Below, one piece after another: positions 30,938-42,492 of a stretch of DNA of 64,000 bases. Position 1 is the stretch's first letter. Each line of letters begins with the position of its first letter. The DNA lies in assembly GCA_009829735.1 (NCBI GenBank), contig CM020619.1, forward strand, positions 5,596,083 to 5,660,082, written 5' to 3'. This DNA is from Pyropia yezoensis (lineage: Eukaryota > Rhodophyta > Bangiophyceae > Bangiales > Bangiaceae). The notes under the pieces are model-generated. The model searched no databases. It was not told where the DNA came from and saw only the letters and a list, made by a program, of their open reading frames with translations. Position numbers and translations under genes: made by a program.

Positions 30938-33466
30938 ATGTCCTATCCTCAGGTGCTTGAGGAGGAGGAAGACCTCCTGATCGGGGAGGAGATGGAGGAC
31001 GACGCGCCTGTCGGTCCTACCGCCGCGCGTTACGGGGCGAGCTCGTAGGAAGACGACGAGCCTGTGGCGTCCGGCCGTGTGTCGGCCGGAGGACTGTCGT
31101 CCGTGTGCAGCGCCACGACGGTGCCGTCGGTAGGCGGTCAACCCGGCGGTCAACCGCGCGTGGCTGCTGCTACCCCCTCTCTGCCGGCTGCCCGGATGGA
31201 GCCTGGTGCCGGTGCCGGCTCGCCGCAGATACCTCAAGATGGCCCGCCCTACGGCAGAAGTGGCGATTCCCGGCCGACTCCGGCTGGGCAAGGTGGTCCG
31301 GGTGTCCGGACGGCGATTCCTTCAGGCGATCCCGACGTTGACGTGGGTGGTGGTGGCGGTGCGACACCCGGTGCGGCGAGTCAAGACGGTGCGGATGCCC
31401 GCACGGCCGGTGCTTCGGCTCCGGAGGCTGTCCAAGTGCCTTCCCCTTCCGAGGCGGGGGCGACGTCGACGGGTGGTGCCGGCGCCGGTACCCTACCCGC
31501 GGTGCCGCGGGCGTCGAGCGGTCAAGACGCTCCTTCCCCCATGGCGGTTGACACCGGGAGCTACTCCGGGCGGGTGCCCGCCCTACTTCTTCCTCCTCGT
31601 CCCCGTGCCCCGGCGCCGGTGCATCTACCCGTTGGGCTTCCGCCGGCGCCGGCGCTTCTTCCTGGGCCGGCCCGGGCTGCCCCGTTGGGCGGCCACGTCG
31701 GCCTGGTCGGTGGCGGCGTCGCCTCTGCGGGTGGCGGTACCACTTCCGCGGGGGGCGGTGCCGCCTCTGCGGTGGGACACCCCCCGTTGTCGGTCTCCGA
31801 GCTGGTGGATCGGGTGCGTAGCCTGACGGTGCAAGAAGCCATGGACTGAGGCGGTCGGATGCGGGTGGACTTCCACCCGCCGGGCCGTCGTGGAGGTACC
31901 TCCCGTCCGGTCTCGTTGGACCCCTGTTGGGAGCAGGAGCTGGCTCGGCTGGTTGCCCAGCCTGACGCGGTTCGCGTCGAACATCATTGGGTACTCAGCC
32001 AGCCGGAAGACCGGCATGCTCAACTCTGGCGCGCCCGGGTCGGGCGGCCTGAGGCTACTCTGCACCCCGCTTTCGGGGTGTGCGACTTGGTTGCCCCCGC
32101 GCTGCCGCGGGAGGTGGATTACCCTGCGGGTGCCCGCGGGGTGGCTGCTTCTCAGACCCCTGTGGCCTTCGGGCAGCTTGTGCCTGGTACCAACCGGTAT
32201 CCCGGTTTGGACTACTACCCGGGGGATCCCCCGTATCTGTGGTAAACGCCGCCCTTCCCGACCATGGGTGGCTTGAAGTCAGCTTCAAGCTGGCGTCGAA
32301 ACCATGGTGTCATGGCGGACCCTTTCCGCACGGATATAACGTGCGCGTTGCAGACCGGCAACGGTCGTGCTCCCGTGTACACTCTGTTGCGCCCACCTGG
32401 GTGGCAAAAGGGGTGGGAGCCCGCCCCGGCTTTCCGGTTTGACACCGGTCCTTGCCTGCGCTACTTCGTCAGTGTGCTGGCCGCTCGGCCCACGCATGTG
32501 CTGCAGGGTGTCTTCACCCTCGAGGTTACCCTCGGGCAGGTCTCTTCCTTCCTGTTGTCGGCCCGCCGACAGGGTCGGCTTTTCCATTTTCCGACGGGTG
32601 TCCGTCGGCACCTTGGGGAGCTGAGCGTTACCGCCATTGCAACTGGGACGGGGTTAACCCGTGAGCTGACTGCGCTCGTGGCCGTTCACGATGCCGTGAA
32701 CTTGTTGGCGGTGGCGACCTTGCCGCCGTTCCGCGACGCGCAACCGGGAACGCTCCGGCTGCCTCGTCACTCGCTACGTATCCGCCGAGTTATCTCGGGT
32801 GAGGATGGATACCAGGGGTGGGCATCCACCGCGTCGGTACCAGGCCTGGGTATTCCCGTGGTTCTGCCCGACCCTCTCCAGGTGGGAACCCCCTGGTTTG
32901 GTACCCTGACTCCTATGGGGACGAGTCGCCGTCGCCGTGAGTGGGACTCTACTGGTGGGGGCCGCGAGGCGTATCGTCATCGTGGGGGGTTCCACCGGGT
33001 TCCCGGTGGGCGTTCTGCCCAGGAGTCTGGTCCTCCTTCACGGTCGTACCGTGCTCCTTACCAGCGACCGCCGTCTCCGGCGGTGGCGGTGTCCACTCCT
33101 CCGGCTGTAGCTCCGGTGCCTCCGGTGGCATCGCCGGCTCCCGTCATGCCCGACGGGGGCCCTCGCTTGTGGTACGAGGGCGTTAACGCCCTTCTCTCTC
33201 GTGAGTTGACGGAGGCGCTTCCGGTTCGCTGGGGGGACATCCCCCCAGCTGCTGCGCTGGTCGGTACCGCGCGTTGCCTCGGTTGGGTGCTCAACCGCCT
33301 ACAGATGGCTCTGGATGCTGTGCAGGCTGGTGACAGCACTCTGGCGCATCTTAGCGCTGAGGTAGCTCAAGCGCTCAACCGGCATGAGATAGCCGACGGT
33401 TGGAGTACGGAAGTGTACGCGGCGACGCGTGACTGGCCTCCCTCGGGCAGTGGGTCTACCCACTGA
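30938..33466 (+). CDS. Element D antisense accessory gene region
   Basis: Opposite strand to pol. Starts MSYPQVLEEEEDLLIGEEME, an acidic head, then a Gly/Ala/Pro-rich linker. A conserved globular section follows (VRVEHHWVLSQPEDRHAQLW; FGVCDLVAPALPREVDY; GLKSASSWRRNHGVMADPF; LEVTLGQVSSFLLSARRQGR), then a helical C-terminal section ending WPPSGSGSTH. The same protein is in E and F. No signal peptide or membrane segment, so it is not an evident envelope. Family unknown. This copy is broken in a few places. Confidence 0.65.
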
Positions 33467-33681
33467 GAAGTGCTATCGCTTGGGAGGGTGAGGGACCCGG
33501 TGGCCCTTGTGGTGGCCGGGTAGGAGTGAGTATAAACTCATCCCCTTCGGGGGCATTGCTTGCCTCTGTTTGTTGACCTGGGGATTACCCCTTCTGGCTC
33601 AGTGGTGCCTTGCCTCCCGTCCAACTTCTTCCAGTTGTTCACTGCTTGGGGAGGTCATCCTCCCTTACTCTGTGTCTTGGC

Positions 33682-36600
33682 TTAGGGAGGCCATCCTCCT
33701 TCGCAAGCCCCCTGGTTACTTGACCGGTGGGTGGTAAGCGCTTCATGTAGCAACCCAGCCGGTACCGGCTGAGGATGTTCTGGCTTCGGCGCTGGTGTGA
33801 CATCATTCACACTGATGCGTTGGATCTCCGTATCGGAGTGTAAAATAACAGAGTGGTCATCTCTGTGGAGAATCTGGTACGGTCCCTTGACCGGTTGCAT
33901 GAGCTTGTTCCCCCGGAATTTCTGGTGTCTGATGTAGACCCAGTCACCTGTCATCAGGGTAGCATTGCGCACCTGTAGCCGGGCGTCGAAGTTCTTCTTG
34001 AATCGAAATTGTGTACGGTCAAGGGCGTTCTTGAGTTTCGGTATCATCCACGATAGCTTGGCCAACCAAACTAGGTGTATACGTTCGGCCGGTCGGCCCT
34101 TCGGTGTATCATACCGAGTGCACCTGCCTGGCGGCAGCGTCAGGTTACCGACGCCTGGTGGCATGACCCACTCCAGTGGGGCAATGTTCGTGCTCCGATG
34201 TGGCCTGGCATTGTATGCCAGGGTGAGTACGGACAGGAGCCTGTCCCAAGTGTTCGTGTGCTCTGCCACGTAGCACTGTAGCATCTTGACGATGGTGCGG
34301 TTGAACCGCTCCACCTGCCCGTTGGATTGCGGGTGGTAGTCGGATGCCCGACGTGGTTCGATCCCGAACATGCCCATGACCTTCGTGCAGAATGCCGACG
34401 TCAGGTTTGCTCCGTTGTCGGAGAGGAGTTGCTTCATGACTCCGTATGCACTGATCCAGTGGTCAACCACTGCGTTCATGATCGTGTATGCCGTATCATT
34501 CGGGATGGCTGCCGCTCGTGACAGCTTAGTGAAGCGGTCAGACATGACCAGGATGTACCTGTTCCCTTCTTCCGTTACCGGAAGTGGCCCGAGTATGTCG
34601 ATAGCGACTTGCTCGTTGGGCCCATCGGGTGCGAATAGCTTCATGGCAGACGCCTGCCTATGTAGACTCATGCGGTTACGTGCACAGGGGTGGCATCCCC
34701 TTACGTGGTCGACCACGTCGACGGCCATTGCTGGCCAGTAGAATAACCTTCGCACTGCTGCGAACATACGTGAACCCCACGGGTGTCCGGCTGTAGGGTT
34801 CTCGTGTTCCCGTTCCATGACGGCTGGCCGTAAGGACACGGGAACCACGACTTGATGTCGTCCATCGGCGGGTGCCCGCCGGTATATGAGTCCGTCTTCA
34901 TTCTCGGAGAAGATGCCGGCCGTACCGGCCAGGAGGTTAGCACGATGACGTCTACAGTCATCGTCATTGGCTTGTCCCTCGCGGAAGTCCGTGAGAGTCA
35001 GTGGGCATGCTCGGTGCGCCATGGTATGGTCAACCATACCTTGGGTGGCGTTACCCACCATGCAGACCGGTACCACCGGGATGTCTTCGTCCACCGGGCG
35101 GGTATCCCCGCTTGGGGTGTCGAGTCGGGACAATGCGTCTCCGAGGTGGTGGGTTGACCCGGCCTTATACACGGTACGGTAGTCGTGCTCGGCCATCTTC
35201 AGCCTCCATCGGGCTAGCCTCCCGTGACTATCGGAATCCTTGTCACCAAGGTTGAGGAGCCATCGTAGGGGTTCGTGGTCGGACCGCACGATGAACCTGG
35301 AGCCCTCCAGGTATGGACGGAGTAGTTGCACTGCCCATATAACCCCGAGGCACTCACGCTCGGTGGCCCTGTAGTTACGTTCAGCCGGGTTGAGTGTCCG
35401 GCTGAAGTACCCTACCGGACGTAGGTCCGGGATAACGTTATCGGTACCGATCAACGTCTCTCCCTGTAACAGGGTGCATCCCACTTGTGTATCGCACGCA
35501 TCGACATCGATGACGAAGGTACCCCGTCTGTGCGGTAGCGCAAGGACGGGTGGGGACAGTAGGGCTCGCTTCGGCGACTCGAATGCCTCCTCTTCGCTAG
35601 GCGAGGGGGGTTGGAGTACCTTGGGCAAGGTACTGCTCGTAAGAACCGTTAACGGTTTAGCTATCCGAGCGAAGTCCTTGACGAACCGTCGGTACATGTT
35701 GCACATCCCCAGAAAGCTCTTGAGCTGCGTCTGGGTGTTAGGGAACCGGGCATCCCGGAGTGCCCCGGGTATTGGCTTCGAGTACCCCTAGTTCATCAGG
35801 GGTTATCTGGTGGCCCAGATACTCGACCGTCTGTTGGAAGAAGGCGCACTCCTTCAGACGCAGGGTTACCCCGGCGTTCCTCAAGAGGGTGAGTACCTCG
35901 TCAACATGTTGTACATGGTCATCCATGTTACGCGAGAAGACGATGACGTCATCGAGGTACACTAGGCAGTTACGCCATTTGACTCCCGACAGTATAATGT
36001 CGATAGCCCGCTGGAATGTAGCGGGGGCGTTGGACAATCCGAAGGGCATCCTTAGGAACTCGTACACGCCACTGTGACAGACGAACGCCGTCTTGGGGAT
36101 ATCCTCGTCCGCCACCGGGATCTGCCAGTATCCGGCATTGCAGTCGATGGTGGTAAACACCGTAGCTTCCCCCAGGGAGTCGATGCATTCATCCATCCTT
36201 GGTAAAGGGTATGAGTCTTTCTTGGTAACCAAGTTGAGGCGTCGATAATCGATGCAAAACCGAGGGGTTTGATCCTTCTTCGGTACGATAACGACTGGGG
36301 CACCCCACTCCGACATCGAAGGTCGTATCACCTTCGCTTCGCTCATCCTCTTCACTTCTCCATCAACGATCTCTCGTTGCATAGGTCCCGCTCGGTGCGG
36401 TTGTGACCGGGCGGGGCGTGCGCCTGGTACCAGGTCTATACGATGTTGGGTTGCCGCAATGGTACCCAAGGCCCCGCCTGTCCACATGACGTCATGCTTT
36501 CTTAGCATCCGTCGTACCCCTTCGGCTACCGAAAAGGGAAGGTGGTCGAGGTCAGCCTCGGCCAGGGCCTTCAGTGCTTCTTGGTCCTTCGGCGGAATAT

Positions 36601-37696
36601 CCGCCGGTAATGATGGTCGAATAGGCTTCCCGACGTCGGGATCGTCCTGCTCGGGTGTGTCGGCGACCGCCAGCACTTCAAGTGGTTCCACTTGGCCCCC
36701 CTCGTCTGGGGTAAGGATGTCTCTTTCGTACAGCTCGGCGATTCCGAGGATAGTTCCCTTCGGGAGGGTGACTGCCTTACGGCGATAGTTCGCCATCACT
36801 AGGAGGGACGACCCTCCTGCTGGGAGGTCTACGATACCGTTGGCCATGGTCAACCCATGGCGCTTGTACGTCCGCAGGTTGGACCGGACTCTGCGGATGC
36901 CTGCGAGGTCGCAGTTAACCGGGAGGACTGTCTCCGACAACGGCTCAAAGCGAGTTCGCTTGGCCAACCGAAGTGTCTTTGGCTCGACGCTTGCGTACAC
37001 CTCAGCCACGTTAACGTGGCTCCCTTGTAGCGTCAGGTCCCTGACGATAGCCGTATGTCCTCGCTTGGTCCCGTCGGCTTCTTGAAGCTCGACGGTCCTC
37101 CGGCCTGGCCGGATTGCATCCACGTGAACGTTGATGAAGGTGCACCCCAGTATGCAGGGCACCGATAGGGTCTCACACACCAGGAAGTCGACTTCCGTGG
37201 TGAGTTCTCCGATGGTAACTCGCAGCGACATCGCTGCGGTCGTACGAATGAGGCGACCATTCGCGTCCTTGATGGTGGGTCCCCGAGGCACTCTGACTCG
37301 TGGAAGCCACTTGTCCGGGAGGGTATCCTTCCGGATAAGGTTGGGTCCAGCCCCTATATCCAGTACAGGGTAGTACGATCGTGTCGACTGGGGGTCAACC
37401 CCCAGTGTGGCTGATACCTTGAAGTTCTCCAAGGTGAACAGCACGTCGCCTACACCGATATCCGGTGTAGCTCGGGCGTCCTGAACAGGGCCCTTGTCTG
37501 GTTCCATGTGACGGGTCTTCCCGTCCTCTCCTCCCAACCTTGGTGGTTGGTCATCAATCCCTTGACGCCGTGTCGTCGGGGCCGAAAGGTGTACGCGGGG
37601 ATTGATGCGGCGCCGGCTCAAACGCGCTCGCCGTGGGGCTTTCCCTGCGGTACTCCGGGGTGGCTTGCTTGAATTACCCCAGCGCCCCGCGGTCAT
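33682..37696 (-). pseudogene. Element D pol region
   Basis: Protease with VLDIGAGPNLIRKD, reverse transcriptase (FTTIDCNAGYWQIP; MPFGLSNAPATFQRA; LVYLDDVIVFSRN), RNase H (DACDTQVGCTLL; GYFSRTLNPAERNYRATERE), and integrase (HHCC region; AIDILGPLPVTEEGNRYILV; LSDNGANLTSAF; YHPQSNGQVERFN). The order is Ty3/gypsy. The corresponding element F also shows a chromodomain. Lies downstream of gag in a different frame. Confidence 0.9.
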
Positions 37697-37704
37697 CCTT
37701 CCCC

Positions 37705-39881
37705 TTACTCGCTTCCCGCCCTTAGTATGGTGCTGTCCGCCGGGACATCCGGCTGAGGAGGTGCCTCCTCGACGGCCAGTACTCCGCCTGGGGCTGGCTG
37801 CCTACCCGGTGCGGGTCCGGGTGCTCTGGCGGGATACCCCCCGGTGGATGCCTTGCGTTGCGCCGCTGCCCGCCGAGACTCCTCGGGGATGAGTGGGCAG
37901 GCGGACACCCAGTGCTGAGGATCCCCACATAACATAAATCCGGACGTGCCGGTTCCCCGTTGAGCTCGCATCGGGGTCGCCCCGTAGCTGCGGTTGCCTC
38001 CCTCGGGCGCCCGAGTGCCTGCTCCCTGGTAGGCCTTGGGTCCTTGGGTCAACCGGAACATGGAATCCCCCAACCGGTTGGGTCGGCCCGCAATCTGCGG
38101 AGGAGCCTCCGTGCGCACCGCCCACGTTGGCAAGGGTTGGTGAGGGTTACCCGTCACCGGGGAGTACCCCGTAGTCCGTACGTACGGGACGCGACGTCCC
38201 GTGCCCTCGCTGACCTGGAACTGGGTTCCAGCCGGGGCGATGTACGCTATCGTACCATGCTCATCAATCACCGGCGTCGCCGGTAGCAACAGGTGGCCCT
38301 GTTGGTCAACTAGAGGTTCATCCTCACCCGAAGGGGTATGTTCGGTCGCCACCAGTACCGGTGCGGCCTTCCGTTCCATCTTGTCTTGCCTCGGTACCGG
38401 GGTAAGATTGAGCTTGCTCCCCTCACCCTTGGGCTTTGAGGCAAGAGCACACTCCGGGTGAAGCACCCGGTAGGCGTCCCCCAGAGACTTGCACATATGC
38501 ATCAGTCGACTGAAGTTCGTCCGTGCCGTGTTGGCGCCCCGTGCGGATATCCGCACGTAGTTGGGTACTCCTGCGAACAGTATGGCCCGTAGCTCCCCTT
38601 CTCCGAGGAGCTTCCCGAGCTCGTAGTAGAGCTCTTGAATCCGTCGTCCGAACATTTCGTCATCCTCCCAGCTCTGGGCGGTGGCAGTGCGCAGTGCCCG
38701 GTAGTGGTCCTCGCACTTGTAACTGCTCAGCAGCTCCTTGAAAATCCCACGGTACTTCATGGGGGTGGCCGCAACCCTCATTCCCGGCATCGGGGATGCC
38801 TGGCGAAGGATGCCTCGTACCCGTTCATCAACAAAGAACGGGAGGATCTCCAGGGCCAGCCCCTCGTTAACGAGGGCCTTTTCTGCGGCTGCCTTGAAGC
38901 TAGTCAAGAAGCCGATGACTGCCAACGGGCGTCCGTTGGGCCCCCCGAACATAGGGACTCCCTTCATTAGGGTCTGCATAGAGCGGATCACCCGATGCGA
39001 CGTATTACGCATCGATTCCGATACGGTGGTAGAGCGGTCCTCCAAACGATAACGTTCCAGAGTCAGAACCGACCGGAAGACCTCGTTGACGATCTCCGTG
39101 TCAGCGTCCTGGATATTCAGTCGCTTAGCCAGTTGATGAGCAAACTCATCCGACTCCATCCGCTTCAGTAGGCTCGCAGTTACCTGCGCGGTCATAGCTT
39201 CCACCACTGAAGATGGTACTTCAGGCGTCGGCACCTCGGGAACCCGAGTTGCCTGGCCTCCTTCTGCTTGGGGATACTGTGAGAGAGTGCCCCCTCCCCC
39301 AATAACCGACTCTCCACCGGCGTAAGTATCCGCCGGGTCGTGTCCGCGGAGTCCGCTTCGGGTGCTCCCAGCGTATCGCTCCGTGTGACTCCGTTCCAAC
39401 TCTGCCGACGAGTCGGACCCATACCCCATTGTGTCCGGGGGTTGTCCGGGAGTTGCTGCGCCGGGGTCGACCCCGAAGACTCCGAAAGTAGTCCGGCCGG
39501 TTCAAACCGTACCGGTGTGGGAGGACCACGACGGGGTCCCGTCGTGTGGCGTGTTGACATCAACACTGCCATTGCGTCCTCCGTCCGCTCTTGACGAGCG
39601 TCGAGTCCGGAAAACCGGGCCTCGATGCGGGCCAATGATGCCATCAGGGAATCCCCTGGTGAAGGAGGCGGCGGAGTGAGGTCGGTCGATGACAGTTGAG
39701 GCGGGCCCCCGCCTCCTGCCGTCCGAGCCGTGCCAAACGTCGATCCGGCACCGGAAAGCATTGGCGTCTCAATGTTGACGATCGGGTTCCCGATCCCGGT
39801 TCCCGTAGTCACCTCCGGAGTCGGCGTCGACGCCGATCCGTCATCTTGAACGTTCCCCGTCTCTTGGGTAGACATAGTCAC
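37705..39881 (-). pseudogene. Element D gag region
   Basis: Starts MTMSTQETGNVQDDGSAS, with a Pro/Thr-rich head and a coiled stretch (LARIEARFSGLDARQERTED). A gag core follows (QLAKRLNIQDADTEIVNEVF; LEILPFFVDERVRGILRQAS), and near the end a knuckle (MLCGDPQHWVSACP). The element F copy shows the full CMLCGDPQHWVSAC (CCHC) pattern. Confidence 0.85.
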
Positions 39882-40086
39882 ACTCAGTCAACCGACGTAA
39901 CAATCACCACGAAATAAGAGAGCGAGGGGGTAGATTGGAAAGAGTAACAGTAGATCACAGTCAAAGGTAAAAACTCAACACAATCGAACAGGTCGCAACA
40001 CCACGAGTACAAGAAAAGGACCGGATCCTCATCCGTATGCCAGAGCCGAAGACGGCGTCACCACAAGGGTGACGGAAACCCGTCCC

Positions 40087-40100
40087 CTGCTGCTCCACCA
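40087..40100 (-). other. Primer-binding site of element D; same site in C (44426-44439) and F (63414-63427)
   Basis: Plus-strand CTGCTGCTCCACCA, one or two bases from the 5' LTR in all three elements, with more identity upstream (CCCCTGCTGCTCCACCA). It would be a tRNA 3' end with discriminator A and CCA. The shared site shows C and the D/F family prime from the same tRNA. I do not identify which. Confidence 0.7.
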
Positions 40101-40101
40101 A

Positions 40102-40464
40102 TGTAGCACAATAGGAATCCGTCGCGCGTCCACTCTCAGGGAACACTCACCAGGGGGGATCGACACCAACGTCACCGGGAGGCCAAGGTTGCTGTCCTTG
40201 GAGCGCAAGCCACGGGACCAAGATAAGAGCCCAAATGGGAGGGGTTTGTTGTTCTACCTTGGCCGGTGGTGGATTCGGCGCCGGCCCCCTCGTTATAAAC
40301 CCTCGGTGACACTACTAACGACCCTCCACCCCAAGATGCAAGTCCCTCTGGTCATACGTAACTCATAGATACCGTGACCAGTCCGGACTCTCAAATTGTA
40401 AGCCAAGGATTAGAAGTAGCCCCCCTAATATTAGGGTCACAATACGGACAACCATATTGCTACA
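40102..40464 (-). repeat. Element D 5' LTR
   Basis: 363 bp, TGTAGCACAATAGG...ATTGCTACA, about nine substitutions from 29982-30344. Followed by CAACAG. Confidence 0.9.
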
Positions 40465-42445
40465 CAACAGCCAAGCTGCTCATAGCTCGCGTCCACGTCC
40501 ACTGTATAGTGGCCGCCCATCCGAGGTATCGCTAATACTGGGGGTGATAGAAGCAGCCCCCGAAGCGCCGTGAAAGCGTTCCTCTCCACCTCTGTGGGGG
40601 GAGATAGCTTCGTAGGAAGCTTGGTACTCGTCAGCGCGGTTAGGGGCTTCGCTACTTTTGCGAAGTCCCGTTCGAAGCGCCGATAGACGCCGCACATCCC
40701 CAGAAAACTTTTCATCTGGGTTTGTGTACGAGGGTATTGTAACCCTCGTAGCGTTCTCGTATTTTTCTCGTTAACGAGAACGCGGCCAGGTCTTATGACA
40801 TGGCCGAGGTAGTCGACCTCCTCTTGAAAGAGGTGGCACTTGTTGGCCTTGAGGGAGACCCCATGGGCCTTGAGGAGGGAGAGCACTGTCTCAAGGTGCT
40901 CCAAATGATCCTCCGTCGACTTGGAAAAAACAATATCGTCATCCAAGTAGACGAGGCATATCTGCCACTTCACGCCTGCCAGGATCATGTCCATGGCACG
41001 CTGAAAGGTGGCTGGCGCGTTGCACAACCCGAAAGGGAGGCGCTTGCATTGCCAAGTGCCAGAGTGGCACGTAAAGGCCGTTAACGGCCGGTCCTCCTTG
41101 GCTACCGGTATTTGCCAGTAGCCAGCATTGCAATCCAATGTCGAAAAGACGTTGGCGTTCCCGAGTGAATCTAAGCACTCGTCTATACGCGGGATAGGAT
41201 ATGCATCCTTCACCGTCATCTCATTAAGAAGACCGTAATCGATGCAAAATCGTTTACCGTCCCCAGGCTTGGGGACGATTACCACGGGGCTAGCCCATTC
41301 CTCGAGGGAGGGTTCTATGACCCCGAGCGAGTCCATTAATCGGACTTGCTCCTCTTCCACTAGACGGGTCCTAGGACCAGACTTGTAGGGATGTTGTCGG
41401 ACGGGGACCGCCCCGGGCTTAAGCCGGATACGGTGTACCGTCTCTTTGATAGTCCCGAGGGTGCCATCCCAGAGAGAATTATATCTCTCTAACAGTGCCG
41501 TGAGCTTAGCTCGTAGGCCTTCTTGCACCGTCCCCAGGTCTATGCCTGTGGCGAGGGAGGATTCTTTCGGAGCCGGTCTCGGCTCCGGATCCTTTTACTC
41601 CTCGGTAGAAGCCTCCTGGCTGACGCCATCGAACACAGTAATGTGTCCTATGGCCATGCCGGCACGTAAACATACCGGCCGCTTGGTCGGATTGATAACC
41701 TGTACCGTAGTAGGCTGGCCAGGCTTAAGCGTGGCGGGCCCCTCGGCCAGTTGCGCTTTATGAATGGAGTGCAATGTGCTCTTGCCACGGATGTATCCGT
41801 GGCCTTGAAATTTACCACGCACTTGAACGTGCGCAATCGTACCCGGACGCATAAGCGTCTTCTGGGTAAGGACCAGGCGGGCGTTCCCCCCCCTGGGTAA
41901 CGCACACACCGCCTCCCTATTCGGCTTGCGGCCAGGGCTCTTCTGAACCCCTCGCAGGATGGGGACGGTCTCCCCCGATAAGAGGGTGACCGTCTGGTCC
42001 TCCGAGTTAATACTCTTAGTTTCGTGGTCCACGAATGTGTTCCCCAGGATAACAGGGACGCACATATTCGGAACAACGCCAAAGGATATGTATAAGATTT
42101 GTTTTCCCACACAGACCCCCAGGGTGACGCTTCCCACTATGGGGAGCCATCCCCCGTTCACATCATAAAACCTTAAGGTTTCCAGGTCTCCCAGGGGTGC
42201 CATAGGAAACCCCCGAGGTAATGCCTGCTTCCGGACGAGCGAAGAGGGCCACTCCCGGTATCGAGGATGGCCCTCGTCGCCCATTCATATTCCTTAGTAT
42301 TAAAAAGCCGTACGGCTAATTGATCAGCCGTGGGTGGTGACACTAATGCCACCACCCGAGCTGCTTGTTTAGCTTCGTCCTTCCCTTTAGGGCGGATCAT
42401 CTTACGCTTCACCCCACGAGGTCGGGGTAAGATGCGTTTCAACAC
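40465..42445 (-). pseudogene. Element C pol, 5' part: protease and reverse transcriptase
   Basis: Protease-like AILDTGSGP (about 42260-42290) and a long region rich in beta-strand-like sequence. Then RT with FSTLDCNAGYWQIPVAKEDR, LPFGLCNAPATFQRAMDMIL and CLVYLDDDIVFSKS, up to DASYEQLGCC where element D begins. The RNase H continues at 29975 and below. Confidence 0.85.
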
Positions 42446-42492
42446 GACATCCTCTTCCCCGGGGGAGGAATATTCCTCATCAGGCCTCCCCC

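Larger units (their letters stand above)
29982..40464 (-). mobile_element. Ty3/gypsy element D, nested in element C pol
   Basis: About 10.5 kb with 363-bp LTRs (29982-30344 and 40102-40464), TGTAGCA/TGCTACA ends, and about nine differences between LTRs (~2.5%). Parts: gag, protease-RT-RNase H-integrase, and a plus-strand accessory gene between the integrase end and the 3' LTR. It is broken, about half a dozen breaks. Inserted in element C between RT and RNase H. Same family as E and F on the right. Confidence 0.9.

Noticed and set aside
30938-33466. Accessory gene as a retroviral-type envelope
   Set aside because: No signal peptide, no transmembrane helix, no Cys-rich ectodomain, and it is on the opposite strand to pol.
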